Notes under the pieces: model-generated
The model's input: the letters and a program-made list of their open reading frames with translations, nothing else
The model's database searches: none
Told to the model about the DNA's origin: nothing
Program-made: the position numbers and the translations under genes
Part shown: positions 49,308-58,732 of the stretch, piece after piece
How positions within the stretch are numbered: the first letter of the stretch is position 1
Layout: the number at the start of each line of letters is the position of its first letter
Assembly (NCBI GenBank): GCA_030524175.1
Contig: JAUNHC010000016.1
Span: forward strand, 54,146 to 118,145
DNA: 64,000 nucleotides
Direction of reading: 5' to 3'
Origin: Eubacteriales bacterium
GTDB taxonomy: Bacteria; Bacillota; Clostridia; Lachnospirales; Lachnospiraceae

Positions 49308-50627
49308 ATGGCAGATAAAATAAGAGATGGAAAAGTCAGATGTTCTTTTTGTCATAAATCAGAGGATCAGGTCAGGAAATTGATCGCAGGTCCTGACGGG
49401 GCTTTTATATGTGACCAGTGTATCGGCATCTGTGCGGAAATCATGGAAGAAGAATTCGGCATGTACGATCAGGAGGAGGTTTACGATTCAGATGTAAACC
49501 TGCTGAAGCCGGAAGAGATTCATTCTATTCTGGATGACTATGTTATCGGACAGGATGAGGCCAAGAAGACTTTGTCTGTAGCTGTATATAATCACTATAA
49601 GAGAGTTGCCGCATCCAGGAATCTAGATGTGGAGCTGCAGAAGAGCAACATTCTCATGCTGGGGCCAACAGGTTCCGGTAAAACTCTCCTTGCCCAGACA
49701 TTGGCAAGGCTTTTGAATGTGCCTTTTGCCATTGCTGATGCTACCACCCTCACAGAGGCGGGATATGTAGGAGAGGATGTGGAAAACATTCTTCTGAAGA
49801 TCATCCAGGCAGCAGAATATGATGTTGAGCGTGCACAGTATGGCATTATTTATATTGATGAGATTGATAAAATCACAAGAAAGTCTGAGAATGCGTCTAT
49901 CACCCGGGATGTATCCGGTGAAGGCGTACAGCAGGCACTTCTGAAAATACTGGAAGGAACGGTAGCCAGTGTACCGCCCCAGGGAGGAAGAAAGCATCCT
50001 CATCAGGAGTTTATCCAGATTGATACTACAAATATCCTCTTCATCTGCGGCGGTGCTTTTGATGGACTTGAGAAGATCATTGAGTCCAGAAAAGATACAA
50101 AAGCAATCGGCTTCGGCGCTGAAGTTACCGCAAAGGAAGAGCTGAATGTAGGGGAGATCCTGAAGGATGTCATGCCTGAGGACTTTATAAAATACGGTTT
50201 GATCCCTGAATTTATAGGAAGGGTTCCGGTGGTTGTGACCCTGGATGCCCTGGATGAAAATGCACTGATCAGAATTTTGAGAGAGCCGAAAAATTCTCTC
50301 ACAAAACAGTATCATAAATTATTTGAGTTGGATGGAGTGGAGCTTGATTTCCAGGATGAGGCCCTTGAAGTTGTGGCCAGAAAATCACTGGAGCGCAAGA
50401 CAGGCGCCAGAGGACTGCGTGCTATTATGGAGAATTCACTTATGGATCTGATGTATAAGGCACCATCCGATGATACGATCCGTAAATGTATTATCACAAA
50501 AGAAGTTGTGGAAGGTACCGGAGAGCCGGAGATCGTCAGAAGTGAGACGCCGGCCCCTGCACCAGCTCCAGCAGCAGGCAGAAGGAGTTCACACTCCAGA
50601 AAAAAAGGAAAGCCTGAAACTGCTTGA
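49308..50627 (+). CDS. clpX: ATP-dependent Clp protease ATP-binding subunit
   Basis: 439 residues. The N-terminal zinc domain has four cysteines (CSFCHKS...CDQCIGIC), followed by AAA+ motifs: Walker A 'GPTGSGKT', Walker B 'IIYIDEIDK', sensor and the ClpP-docking loop 'AIGFGAE'. It recognises tagged substrates, unfolds them and feeds ClpP. A proline/alanine-rich C-terminal tail (about 415-430) is longer than in most homologues. Confidence 0.97.
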   Translation: MADKIRDGKVRCSFCHKSEDQVRKLIAGPDGAFICDQCIGICAEIMEEEFGMYDQEEVYDSDVNLLKPEEIHSILDDYVIGQDEAKKTLSVAVYNHYKRVAASRNLDVELQKSNILMLGPTGSGKTLLAQTLARLLNVPFAIADATTLTEAGYVGEDVENILLKIIQAAEYDVERAQYGIIYIDEIDKITRKSENASITRDVSGEGVQQALLKILEGTVASVPPQGGRKHPHQEFIQIDTTNILFICGGAFDGLEKIIESRKDTKAIGFGAEVTAKEELNVGEILKDVMPEDFIKYGLIPEFIGRVPVVVTLDALDENALIRILREPKNSLTKQYHKLFELDGVELDFQDEALEVVARKSLERKTGARGLRAIMENSLMDLMYKAPSDDTIRKCIITKEVVEGTGEPEIVRSETPAPAPAPAAGRRSSHSRKKGKPETA

Positions 50628-50645
50628 TGAAGGGACGGAAGACAA

Positions 50646-52964
50646 ATGAAAAATCCGATTAACGTGCTGCCGGCTATCGCACTCAGGGGGACGACTATCC
50701 TTCCTGGTATGATCGTCCATTTTGATGTGAGCAGAGAGCGCTCTGTGAGGGCGATTGAAGCCGCTATGCTGCACGACCAGAAGATTTTCCTGATAACCCA
50801 GAAGAATCCCGAGGTTGAGACCCCGGGACTTCTGGATTTATATCAGATTGGAACCATTGCATATATTAAACAGGTAGTAAAACTGCCCCAGAACCTCCTT
50901 CGTGTACTTGTGGAGGGAACGGAACGGGCGGAGCTTCTTTCATTGGAACAGGAATTTCCCTATCTGAAAGGGGAAGTGGCGCTCTTTAACCACGAGGAAA
51001 CAGAGAATCTGGCCCCGGCGGTGAAAGAAGCCATGCACAGGAGCCTCAGGGAGCTTTTCCATCAGTATTGTGTGGAAAACGGCAAGGTGAGCAAGGAATT
51101 GGTGGCTCAGATCCTGGCTATCGAAGAGGTGGAAGAGCTGGCAGAGCAGATAGCAGTAAATATCCCTCTGTCATACCAGAATAAACAGAAACTGCTTGAG
51201 GCAATATCCCTGGAAGAACGTTATGAGCTTCTGGGAGCCATTCTTGGCAATGAAATTGAAGTAATGCAGATCAGCAAAGATCTGCAGAAAAAGGTGAAAG
51301 CCCGTATTGATAAGAACCAGAGAGAATATATTCTCCGGGAACAGCTCAAACTTATCAGAGAAGAGCTTGGAGAAGAGAATACTGCTGACGATGCAGAGGA
51401 ATTCAAAAAGCAGCTCAAGGCTCTCCAGGCCTCAGATGAGGTAAAAGAGAAAATCGGCAAAGAGATAGACCGCTTTAAGGGTATGAACAGCAATGCCGCA
51501 GAGAGTACCGTACTGCGGGGATATATCGAGATGCTGCTGTCCCTTCCCTGGGATAAGCACTCCCAGGATTCCGATGATCTGAAGGAAGCCTGGAAGATTC
51601 TTCAGGAAGGCCATTATGGGCTTAAGGATGTAAAAGAGCGAATCATGGAATTTCTGTCTGTGCGCAAACTGACAAAGAAAGGGAAAAGCCCCATACTTTG
51701 TCTCGTGGGACCTCCCGGAACAGGCAAAACATCTATTGCAAAGTCCGTGGCAGAAGCTATGCATAAGAAATATGTGCGTATCTGCCTTGGCGGTGTGAGG
51801 GATGAGGCTGAAATCCGCGGCCACAGAAAAACTTATGTGGGTGCCATGCCGGGCAGGATCACAGTGGCTCTTCAGCAGGCAGGCGTGAATAACCCGCTGA
51901 TGCTTTTGGACGAAATTGACAAGACAAGCAGCGATTATAAAGGGGACACGGCATCCGCACTTCTGGAGGTACTGGATCCCGAGCAGAATAACCATTTTAA
52001 CGACCATTATGTGGAGATTTCCCAGGACTTATCCGAGGTGTTGTTTATAGCAACCGCAAATGATGTGCAGGGAATCCCCCGCCCTCTACTGGACCGTATG
52101 GAATTAATTGAGATTTCAGGTTATACGGAAAACGAAAAGGAACATATTGCCAAAGATCATCTGATACCCAAGCAGATGGACACTAACGGCATTGAAAAAG
52201 GAAGACTGGTGATCCAAAGCAGTGCTTTGAAAAAAATCATCAACAATTATACAAAAGAAGCAGGTGTCCGTAACCTGGAGCGGAGCATCGGACAAATCTG
52301 CCGCAAAACAGCCAGGGCAATTATGGAGGATGGCAAGGATAAAGTGACTGTCACCTCCAAAAACCTTTCCGACTATCTGGGAAAAGAAAAATTCAATTAT
52401 ATGATGGCAAATAAAAAGGATGAAGTGGGAATTGCCAGAGGTCTGGCCTGGACACAGGTAGGTGGTGATACGCTTCAGATCGAAGTCAACGTTATGCCTG
52501 GAAAGGGAGAACTGATGCTTACCGGTCAGCTGGGAGATGTGATGAAGGAATCTGCCCAGGCGGGGATTTCTTATATCCGGTCTGTAGCCGGCAATTACGG
52601 CGTGTCCCAGGAATTTTTCCAGGAAAACGATATCCACGTACATATCCCGGAGGGGGCAGTTCCCAAGGACGGCCCATCCGCGGGTATTACTATGGCCACA
52701 GCCATGCTCTCCGCCATTATAGGGAAACCTGTCCGGGCAGATATTGCCATGACAGGAGAGATCACTCTCCGGGGACGTGTTCTGCCGATCGGCGGGCTGA
52801 AAGAAAAGCTTCTGGCAGCCAAATATGCCAAGATCAAGCAGGTTCTGGTGCCAAAGGAAAATAAAACAGATATTGAGGATATGGATAAAGAAATTCTGGA
52901 TGGACTCACCATTTCTTTTGTAGATAATATGAGTGAAGTGGTGGCAGAAGCTCTAAGAAAATAG
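50646..52964 (+). CDS. lon: ATP-dependent protease La (Lon)
   Basis: 772 residues, LonA type. It has an N-terminal substrate-binding domain (about 1-200), AAA+ with 'GPPGTGKTS' and 'MLLDEIDK', and a C-terminal protease domain with the Ser678-Lys721 dyad (DGPSAG; LKEKLLAA). It degrades misfolded and regulatory proteins. It lies 18 bases after clpX and its stop touches the engB ribosome site. Confidence 0.97.
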   Translation: MKNPINVLPAIALRGTTILPGMIVHFDVSRERSVRAIEAAMLHDQKIFLITQKNPEVETPGLLDLYQIGTIAYIKQVVKLPQNLLRVLVEGTERAELLSLEQEFPYLKGEVALFNHEETENLAPAVKEAMHRSLRELFHQYCVENGKVSKELVAQILAIEEVEELAEQIAVNIPLSYQNKQKLLEAISLEERYELLGAILGNEIEVMQISKDLQKKVKARIDKNQREYILREQLKLIREELGEENTADDAEEFKKQLKALQASDEVKEKIGKEIDRFKGMNSNAAESTVLRGYIEMLLSLPWDKHSQDSDDLKEAWKILQEGHYGLKDVKERIMEFLSVRKLTKKGKSPILCLVGPPGTGKTSIAKSVAEAMHKKYVRICLGGVRDEAEIRGHRKTYVGAMPGRITVALQQAGVNNPLMLLDEIDKTSSDYKGDTASALLEVLDPEQNNHFNDHYVEISQDLSEVLFIATANDVQGIPRPLLDRMELIEISGYTENEKEHIAKDHLIPKQMDTNGIEKGRLVIQSSALKKIINNYTKEAGVRNLERSIGQICRKTARAIMEDGKDKVTVTSKNLSDYLGKEKFNYMMANKKDEVGIARGLAWTQVGGDTLQIEVNVMPGKGELMLTGQLGDVMKESAQAGISYIRSVAGNYGVSQEFFQENDIHVHIPEGAVPKDGPSAGITMATAMLSAIIGKPVRADIAMTGEITLRGRVLPIGGLKEKLLAAKYAKIKQVLVPKENKTDIEDMDKEILDGLTISFVDNMSEVVAEALRK

Positions 52965-52975
52965 TGAGGAAATCA

Positions 52976-53587
52976 ATGGTAATAAAAAATGTATCCCTTG
53001 ACATTGTATGCGGCATCACAAGCAAACTGCCGGAAACCCAGCGGCCGGAGGTGGCCTTTGCCGGAAAATCAAATGTAGGCAAATCGTCCCTCATAAACGG
53101 ACTGATGAACCGCAAATCCCTGGCCCGTACCAGTGCACAGCCGGGAAAGACGCAGACAATCAATTTCTATAATATCAACGAAACAATCTATCTTGTGGAT
53201 CTTCCCGGCTACGGCTACGCCAAGGTTGCCCAGTCAGAAAAGGAAAAGTGGGGCAAGATGATAGAGAGATACCTTCATACATCAAAGGATCTGAAAGCTG
53301 TATTCCTGCTTATCGATATCCGCCATGACCCGTCGGCTAACGATAAAATGATGTATGACTGGATTCTGCATAATGGTTATGAACCTATCATCATAGCCAC
53401 CAAACTGGACAAGCTGAAGCGGAGCCAGGTGCAGAAGCATGTGAAGATGATCAAAGAAGGGCTGAAGCTGCGCCCCGGAAGTATCATAATCCCTTTTTCG
53501 GCAGAGACGAAGCAGGGGAGAGATGAAATCTGGGAGCTGATTGACGAGTTGACCGGACAGGTTCCGGCAGCTACCGAAGAGGCCTGA
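52976..53587 (+). CDS. engB: Ribosome biogenesis GTPase EngB/YsxC
   Basis: 203 residues from ATG 52976 (GAGGAA upstream; an in-frame GTG at 52964 overlaps the lon stop). The TRAFAC GTPase motifs are G1 'GKSNVGKSS', G3 'DLPGYG', G4 'TKLDK'. It is needed for large ribosomal subunit assembly. Position after lon is usual in Firmicutes. Confidence 0.95.
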   Translation: MVIKNVSLDIVCGITSKLPETQRPEVAFAGKSNVGKSSLINGLMNRKSLARTSAQPGKTQTINFYNINETIYLVDLPGYGYAKVAQSEKEKWGKMIERYLHTSKDLKAVFLLIDIRHDPSANDKMMYDWILHNGYEPIIIATKLDKLKRSQVQKHVKMIKEGLKLRPGSIIIPFSAETKQGRDEIWELIDELTGQVPAATEEA

Positions 53588-53605
53588 TAAGAAGCGAGGA
53601 AGAAA

Positions 53606-54451
53606 ATGGGAATAATCAAGGCGTTCAAGCTGGGATTTGACTATCTCAAATACGATGAGGACGGCAATGTGCAGGATACACAGCGTGCCGTCAATGATGT
53701 AAACCTGGACATTGAAGCAGGGGAATTCGTGGCGATCCTGGGACATAACGGTTCCGGGAAATCCACCCTGGCAAAGCATATGAATGCGCTTCTTCTGCCT
53801 ACAGAGGGAACTTTGTGGGTAGATGATATGGACACTGCACAGGAGCCGGACCTGTGGAAAATCCGCCAGAAGGCGGGAATGGTTTTCCAGAATCCGGACA
53901 ATCAGATCATTGGTACCGTAGTGGAAGAGGACGTAGGTTTTGGCCCTGAAAATATGGGCGTTCCCACAGATGATATCTGGAAACGTGTAGATGACAGTCT
54001 TAAGAAGGTGGGTATGACGGCATATCGCCATCACTCGCCTAACAAGCTGTCGGGCGGTCAGAAGCAGAGGGTTGCCATTGCGGGGGTGGTTGCCATGCAT
54101 CCCCAATGTATTGTATTGGACGAGCCTACTGCAATGCTGGATCCCAACGGCCGCAAGGAAGTGCTGGAAGCTGTGCGGGAGCTGAACCAGAGAGAGAAAG
54201 TGACAGTCATCCTTATCACCCATTATATGGAAGAGGTGATCCATGCAGACAGGGTGTTTGTGATGGACGGCGGCGATGTGGTGATGCAGGGGACACCCAG
54301 GGAAATCTTTTCCCAGGTAAAAACCCTGAAAGAATACAGGCTGGATGTACCTCAGGTTACACTGCTGGCCCATGAGCTCCGGGAGTCCGGTGTGGATATT
54401 CCGGAGGGAATACTGACTACGGAGGAATTGGTGAGTGCCTTATGTCAATAG
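53606..54451 (+). CDS. ecfA1: Energy-coupling factor transporter ATPase EcfA1
   Basis: 281 residues. ABC motifs are Walker A 'GHNGSGKST', Q-loop 'VFQNPDNQ', signature 'LSGGQKQR' and Walker B '[11 protein letters not shown]'. With EcfA2 and EcfT it energises uptake of vitamins or metals through interchangeable S components encoded elsewhere. Its end overlaps ecfA2 by 10 bases. Confidence 0.94.
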   Translation: MGIIKAFKLGFDYLKYDEDGNVQDTQRAVNDVNLDIEAGEFVAILGHNGSGKSTLAKHMNALLLPTEGTLWVDDMDTAQEPDLWKIRQKAGMVFQNPDNQIIGTVVEEDVGFGPENMGVPTDDIWKRVDDSLKKVGMTAYRHHSPNKLSGGQKQRVAIAGVVAMHPQCIVLDEPTAMLDPNGRKEVLEAVRELNQREKVTVILITHYMEEVIHADRVFVMDGGDVVMQGTPREIFSQVKTLKEYRLDVPQVTLLAHELRESGVDIPEGILTTEELVSALCQ

Positions 54452-55428
54452 AATTGAAAAATGTAACCTACACTTATAGTCCGGGTACTACTTACGAGAT
54501 CCATGCCCTGAAGGATATCAGCCTGACCATACCGGACGGTCAGTTCATTGGCGTTATCGGCCACACCGGAAGCGGTAAATCTACACTTATCCAGCATTTT
54601 AATGCTTTGATCCAGCCAACTTCAGGCACAATTCTCTATAATGGTGAAGACATTTGGGCTGAGAAATACAACCGCCGTGCCCTTAGAAGCGAGGTAGGCC
54701 TTGTATTTCAATATCCTGAACATCAGCTTTTTGAGAGCGATGTGCTTTCAGATGTGTGCTTTGGTCCTGTAAATCAGGGCCTGACCAGGGAAGAAGCAGA
54801 AACAGAGGCGAAGAAAGCCCTGGAGCAGGTTGGATTTAAAGAGAAAAATTACAGCAAATCACCTTTCGAACTGTCCGGCGGGCAGAAAAAGAGGGTGGCA
54901 ATCGCAGGGGTGCTGGCTATGAACCCCAAAATCCTTATTTTGGATGAGCCCACAGCAGGGCTGGACCCAAAAGGCAGAGACGATATTCTGGATCAGATCG
55001 CAGAGCTTCATAAAGTGAGAGGGATAACCATTATCCTCGTATCCCACAGTATGGAGGATATAGCAAAGTATGTGGAGCGCCTTATTGTCATGAATAAAGG
55101 GGAGGTTGCTTTTGACGATACGCCGAAGGTGGTTTTCTCTCATTATAAGGAACTGGAAGCCATGGGGCTGGCGGCACCTCAGATTACGTATATCATGCAC
55201 GCACTCACAGAGAAGGGACTTCCTGTGGATGCTGACGCAACTACGGTTGAAGAAGCTAGGGAGAGTATCTTAGAGGCATTAAGGAAGTCAGGTTCTCCTT
55301 TGCTGAAGCCAGGGTCCGGGACGACAGAACCCCGGAAGCCAGGGTCCGGGACGGCAGAACCTGTGAGGTCAGAGTCCGGGAAGTCAGGATCCGGAAAGAC
55401 ACAGACAGGAGGACAGGCTCATGATTAG
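54442..55428 (+). CDS. ecfA2: Energy-coupling factor transporter ATPase EcfA2 with repeat-rich tail
   Basis: 328 residues. The core (about 1-283) has Walker A 'GHTGSGKST', signature 'LSGGQKKR', and Walker B '[11 protein letters not shown]'. From about residue 284 a tail of some 45 residues contains KPGSGTTEP / KPGSGTAEP repeats and ends in a Gly/Lys-rich stretch; family members usually stop near 285. The tail is encoded by a 30-bp direct repeat (about 55306-55395), a sign of DNA slippage. It overlaps ecfT by 8 bases. Confidence 0.93.
   Translation: MSIELKNVTYTYSPGTTYEIHALKDISLTIPDGQFIGVIGHTGSGKSTLIQHFNALIQPTSGTILYNGEDIWAEKYNRRALRSEVGLVFQYPEHQLFESDVLSDVCFGPVNQGLTREEAETEAKKALEQVGFKEKNYSKSPFELSGGQKKRVAIAGVLAMNPKILILDEPTAGLDPKGRDDILDQIAELHKVRGITIILVSHSMEDIAKYVERLIVMNKGEVAFDDTPKVVFSHYKELEAMGLAAPQITYIMHALTEKGLPVDADATTVEEARESILEALRKSGSPLLKPGSGTTEPRKPGSGTAEPVRSESGKSGSGKTQTGGQAHD
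55306..55395. repeat. 30-bp direct repeat within the 3' end of ecfA2
   Basis: AAGCCAGGGTCCGGGACG recurs at 55306 and 55336 with 30-base spacing, followed by two more degenerate copies (GTCAGAGTCCGGGAAG, GTCAGGATCCGGAAAG). It encodes the Pro-Gly-Ser tail of EcfA2. Confidence 0.8.
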
Positions 55429-56224
55429 AGATATCACTCTCGGCCAGTATTATCCGGCCGATTCCGTCCTTCATAAGCTGGATCCCAGGACAAAATTCCT
55501 TGGAACCTTTGTGTTTATTGTATCCGTGTTTTTATTCCATACCATACCCGGATACGGAGTTGCCACCCTTTTTCTGGCGGCTATGATCTTTTTATCAAAA
55601 GTCCCTGTAAAGTTTATGTTCAAGGGATTAAAAGCAATTCTGGTGATCTTGATGGTGACAGTGGTGTTTAATATACTTCTTACCCCCGGAGAAATCCTTT
55701 GGAAATGGGGATTTCTTAAGGTCACCAAAGAGGGCCTGGTGCTTGCCGGAAAGATGGCGATCCGCCTTACCTACCTGGTGATCGGTTCCTCCATCATGAC
55801 ACTGACCACCACTCCCAATCAGCTCACAGACGGCCTGGAACGGCTTCTCCGTCCTTTGAACAAAATCCATGTGCCTGTACATGAGATTGCCATGATGATG
55901 TCTATTGCCCTCCGTTTTATCCCTATTCTTCTGGAGGAGACAGATAAGATTATGAAAGCCCAGATTGCCAGAGGTGCAGATTTTGAGACAGGAAATCTTA
56001 TTCAGAAGGCGAAAAATATGGTTCCCCTTCTTGTGCCCCTGTTTATCTCTGCCTTCCGCCGGGCAAATGACCTGGCAATGGCAATGGAAGCGCGCTGTTA
56101 TCACGGCGGCGACGACAGGACTCAGATGAAACCCTTGAAGTATTCTCCCAGGGATTACATGGCCTATGTGCTATTGGCTGTTTATCTCGCTGTGGCTATT
56201 GGTTTCCGTGTGGCGGGAATCTGA
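55421..56224 (+). CDS. ecfT: Energy-coupling factor transporter transmembrane protein EcfT
   Basis: 267 residues with about five to six transmembrane helices. The cytoplasmic coupling helices carry the first Ala-Arg-Gly motif in 'QIARGADFETG', and the second site reads 'EARCYHGG' where ARG is usual. It links EcfA ATPases to S components. The start overlaps ecfA2. A G+C-rich hairpin follows the stop. Confidence 0.93.
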   Translation: MIRDITLGQYYPADSVLHKLDPRTKFLGTFVFIVSVFLFHTIPGYGVATLFLAAMIFLSKVPVKFMFKGLKAILVILMVTVVFNILLTPGEILWKWGFLKVTKEGLVLAGKMAIRLTYLVIGSSIMTLTTTPNQLTDGLERLLRPLNKIHVPVHEIAMMMSIALRFIPILLEETDKIMKAQIARGADFETGNLIQKAKNMVPLLVPLFISAFRRANDLAMAMEARCYHGGDDRTQMKPLKYSPRDYMAYVLLAVYLAVAIGFRVAGI

Positions 56225-56262
56225 ATCAGAGAGGCTCCTGCCGTCCTGCGGCGGGGGCTTTT

Positions 56263-56291
56263 TATATACTATGAAAGTACTCCATTTTGTT
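56263..56291. repeat. Second copy of the GGAAAGTACTCCATTTTGTT motif
   Basis: Matches 34829-34857 over 29 bases with one mismatch. It lies between ecfT and truA, close to the truA ribosome site. Confidence 0.7.
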
Positions 56292-56315
56292 AATCGTGTG
56301 ATGAAGGAGGAATTT

Positions 56316-57056
56316 ATGAAACGAGTAGGACTTGTGGTAGCTTATGACGGGACAAACTACTGCGGCTGGCAGACACAGCCAAACGGAGTGACCATACAAG
56401 GCATCCTCAATGAAAAATTATCAGAACTTTTGGGAGAGGAAATTGAGACCATAGGGGCAAGCCGCACGGATGCAGGCGTCCATGCTCTGGGAAATGTGGC
56501 TGCGTTCGATACAAACACACGTATTCCCGGTGAGAAAATTTCTTATGCTTTGAATCAGCGGCTGCCTGATGATATCCGTATCCAGCTTTCCGAGGATGTG
56601 GAGCCGGATTTTCACCCCCGGTACTGCGACAGTGAGAAAACTTACGAATACCGGATCCTCAACAGGCGTTTTCCCGTGCCCACGGAGAGATTGTACTCCT
56701 ATTTTTATCACTACAAGCTTGATGTGGATAAAATGCGGGAAGCAACCTCCTATCTGATCGGGCGCCATGACTTCGCCAGCTTCTGCGGAGCCAAAGCCCA
56801 GGTAAAAACTACCATCCGTACAGTCACTGGCATAGACGTATGGCGGGACGGTGATATCATCACCATCCGCGTATCCGGGACAGGCTTTCTCTACAATATG
56901 GTGCGGATCATCTCAGGAACTCTGATCGAAGTAGGAAACGGCCAGTATCCTCCGGAACGGGTAAAGAAGATCCTCGACGCCTGCAGCCGGGAAGCAGCGG
57001 GGCCTACGGCCCCGGCACATGGGCTTACGCTGATGGGGATTGAATTTTTTGATTAG
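56316..57056 (+). CDS. truA: tRNA pseudouridine(38-40) synthase
   Basis: 246 residues from ATG 56316 (AAGGAGG at 56304-56310). The catalytic Asp is in 'GASRTDAGVHALG', with 'FHPRYCDSEKTYEYRI' and 'FLYNMVRIISGTLIEVG' (in parts) further on. It modifies tRNA anticodon-stem uridines. In many Clostridia rplM-rpsI follow; here a BlaI locus follows instead. Confidence 0.95.
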   Translation: MKRVGLVVAYDGTNYCGWQTQPNGVTIQGILNEKLSELLGEEIETIGASRTDAGVHALGNVAAFDTNTRIPGEKISYALNQRLPDDIRIQLSEDVEPDFHPRYCDSEKTYEYRILNRRFPVPTERLYSYFYHYKLDVDKMREATSYLIGRHDFASFCGAKAQVKTTIRTVTGIDVWRDGDIITIRVSGTGFLYNMVRIISGTLIEVGNGQYPPERVKKILDACSREAAGPTAPAHGLTLMGIEFFD

Positions 57057-57080
57057 AAAAGAATGTTAAAATAGAACAAA

Positions 57081-57109
57081 TTGTAACAGGGCAGCCTGCC
57101 CTGTTACAA
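57081..57109. terminator. Hairpin downstream of truA
   Basis: TTGTAACAGGG, loop of 7, CCCTGTTACAA: perfect 11-bp arms, no long T-run. It lies inside the 3' part of the truncated BlaR1-like frame. Confidence 0.55.
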
Positions 57110-57129
57110 CGAATTTGATATGACAGAAG

Positions 57130-57399
57130 GTGTGATTTAGTGGGGGCATTTATTATAGAGTTTGTTGGCAGGTACAGATCAGACAATAAAGAGGCATCAG
57201 GCATGGCGCGCTTCAATTCTGCTACTATCCGCGGCATTATTAAAGGCAGGGGTACCAGATAAAAAAATAAAGTGATACAAAGACTGAATAACCTCTGCAG
57301 GGGAGAAAACTTGTGGTGAAATACCAAACAAATAAGTAAATAACAAATATAGGAAAGGGTTCCCATTAAACACATAAAAAGTAATGCATTATTCATCAT
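57130..57399 (-). pseudogene. Truncated BlaR1/M56-type membrane protein
   Basis: The frame from ATG 57399 encodes two membrane helices of the BlaR1/MecR1 type ('LLFMCLMGTLSYICYLLICL', 'LCITLFFYLVPLPLI'), then an abnormal tail that runs through a hairpin into the end of truA (stop at 57025). The zinc-protease HExxH region and the sensor domain are absent. A complete BlaR1 is usually much longer. It overlaps the end of blaI by 11 bases, the expected gene order, so this is a cut-down partner. The 3' limit of homology is approximate. Confidence 0.7.
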
Positions 57400-57760
57400 A
57401 CAGACCTTTCAGGATTTTTTTCTCTTCTTCTGTTAGTTTGCTGTTTCCGGTAAGTGCACAGATGAATGCATTTAGTGAACCATGATAGCTTTTCTCCAAA
57501 AAAGACTGTGCCCATTTTTGTTCATAGCCGGTTTCATTTGTGGCCGGTGAATACAGAAGTTTATGCCCGGATTTCTTTGTAGTAAGAGCTTCTTTTTTTA
57601 CCAGCCGCTGGAGGTATGTCTTGACTGTCCCGATTGAAGGTTTGAAGTTCCGAATCTTCAGTAATTCATCAATCTCTGCCAAAGTCATTTCTTGGTCGTG
57701 TTCCCATAAAATCTGCATAATTGTATATTCTTGGGGGGATAGATTGTATTTTGCGTTCAA
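57389..57760 (-). CDS. BlaI/MecI/CopY-family transcriptional repressor
   Basis: 123 residues. The winged helix ('LSPQEYTIMQILWEHDQEMTL' in parts, 'IGTVKTYLQRLVKKEAL') and the C-terminal dimer helices match BlaI/MecI. The start is TTG 57760 with AAGGAGA about 6 bases upstream. BlaI represses its own operon and is normally cleaved by BlaR1. Here the BlaR1 partner is truncated, so induction by that route should be lost. No TACANNTGTA operator was found upstream; A/T-rich dyads lie around 57790-57840. Confidence 0.88.
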   Translation of the reverse strand: MNAKYNLSPQEYTIMQILWEHDQEMTLAEIDELLKIRNFKPSIGTVKTYLQRLVKKEALTTKKSGHKLLYSPATNETGYEQKWAQSFLEKSYHGSLNAFICALTGNSKLTEEEKKILKGLYDE

Positions 57761-58038
57761 TTATTGTCTCCTTTCTGAATAGATACATTTATGAATCCAA
57801 TATATTATACATTAAATATCAGTATATATCAAGTCTTGTTATAAAGAATTATTTCATATATAATAAAGATACGAAAATGTATCCATATAGAGTTTTTGAA
57901 TATGTGGAAAAGCAAGAAATGAAAGGCTTTCAGGCGGCAGAATATTCAGAGAAATGATCAAACGCCGGATAAATTGAATTAAATTTTGTTGCCTGAAGTG
58001 TTCTCGAGACTGAATTCATCTGGAGGGAGGCAGGATCT

Positions 58039-58359
58039 ATGGATGACCGTATGCTTAGGTTTACATTAATATTTTTAGCATTATCTATTTTGTGTTTTGC
58101 AAAAAAAGTAAAGATTGTAAAGCTTGCTGCAGAGAAGGACGGCAAAGATGTTGACAAGTCATTCTATTTAATGGGATGGATTTTAGCTGGATTCGCGATA
58201 CTAAGTTTTATTGGTTATATCGGAAAGGATAACTATTTAATAACAATATTGGTTATAGCCGGCGGTGTATTGACTGTTATAGGAGGCATTAGATATAATA
58301 TGCGGAGTGATTCAGACAGTAAAGGTGAGAAAGAGGATGAAGGTGAAAAAAAGGATTAA
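58039..58359 (+). CDS. Small membrane protein of unknown function
   Basis: 106 residues with three hydrophobic helices (about 6-22, 44-62 and 67-85) and a highly charged C-terminal tail rich in Glu and Lys. GGAGGGAGG precedes the ATG. I do not recognise the family. It is isolated between the blaI region and a palindromic element. Confidence 0.6.
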   Translation: MDDRMLRFTLIFLALSILCFAKKVKIVKLAAEKDGKDVDKSFYLMGWILAGFAILSFIGYIGKDNYLITILVIAGGVLTVIGGIRYNMRSDSDSKGEKEDEGEKKD

Positions 58360-58405
58360 AAGAGTGATGACTGCGTCACAAGACATGTCCGTTTTATACA
58401 GCACA

Positions 58406-58571
58406 CTAGAGCGTGTTTGAAAATTGCTTTCGAGAAGATGTGCGTCACAATTTGTGGGAGATTTGGCTCCGATGAGGGAGGCGTAGCGGGCTACGCTGAC
58501 CGAATTGGAGCCAAATATACCGCAAAGTGGGGCGTGCAGATTGTCGGAATGAATTTTCAAACACGCTCTAG
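58406..58571. repeat. 166-bp palindromic element with 20-bp perfect ends
   Basis: CTAGAGCGTGTTTGAAAATT at the left (58406-58425) is exactly inverted at the right (58552-58571). Inside, GGCTCC (around 58465) pairs with GGAGCC (around 58507) and GCGTAGC with GCTACGC. Both ends finish in CTAG, which could be a target duplication. No coding frame. It looks like a MITE or REP-type element, probably repeated elsewhere in the genome. Confidence 0.8.
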
Positions 58572-58647
58572 GAAAGCACTCCATTTTGTTTTAGTGATAC
58601 ACAGGGATTAGACATTCAGTCCCTGTGTTTATTTTTTTATTTCTTTA

Positions 58648-58677
58648 TGAGACTTTTTCTATGAATCCTACGTCTAA
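58648..58677 (+). promoter_or_regulatory. Candidate ECF-type promoter of sigma module 2
   Basis: TGAGAC (58648-58653), 17-base spacer, CGTCTAA (58671-58677). This resembles the TGAAAC/CGTC class used by ECF sigma factors, suggesting positive autoregulation. Confidence 0.5.
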
Positions 58678-58732
58678 TAAGTAAGAACGTTCAACGAAAG
58701 TAATAAATCTGTACATGCAGGAAGGAGCACAT

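Larger units (their letters stand above)
58360..58732. other. Gene-free region between small membrane protein and sigma factor 2
   Basis: Holds the 166-bp palindromic element (58406-58571), a third copy of the ACTCCATTTTGTT motif (58568-58590), a T-rich stretch and the ECF-type promoter of the sigma gene. Confidence 0.75.

Noticed and set aside
53282-54373. A 363-codon minus-strand frame opposite engB and ecfA1
   Set aside because: Antisense to two clear housekeeping genes; His/Leu-rich composition typical of a shadow frame.
57892-57957. Short plus-strand frame between blaI and the small membrane protein
   Set aside because: Only about 20 codons after a plausible ATG, no ribosome site, A/T-rich; no evidence for a gene.
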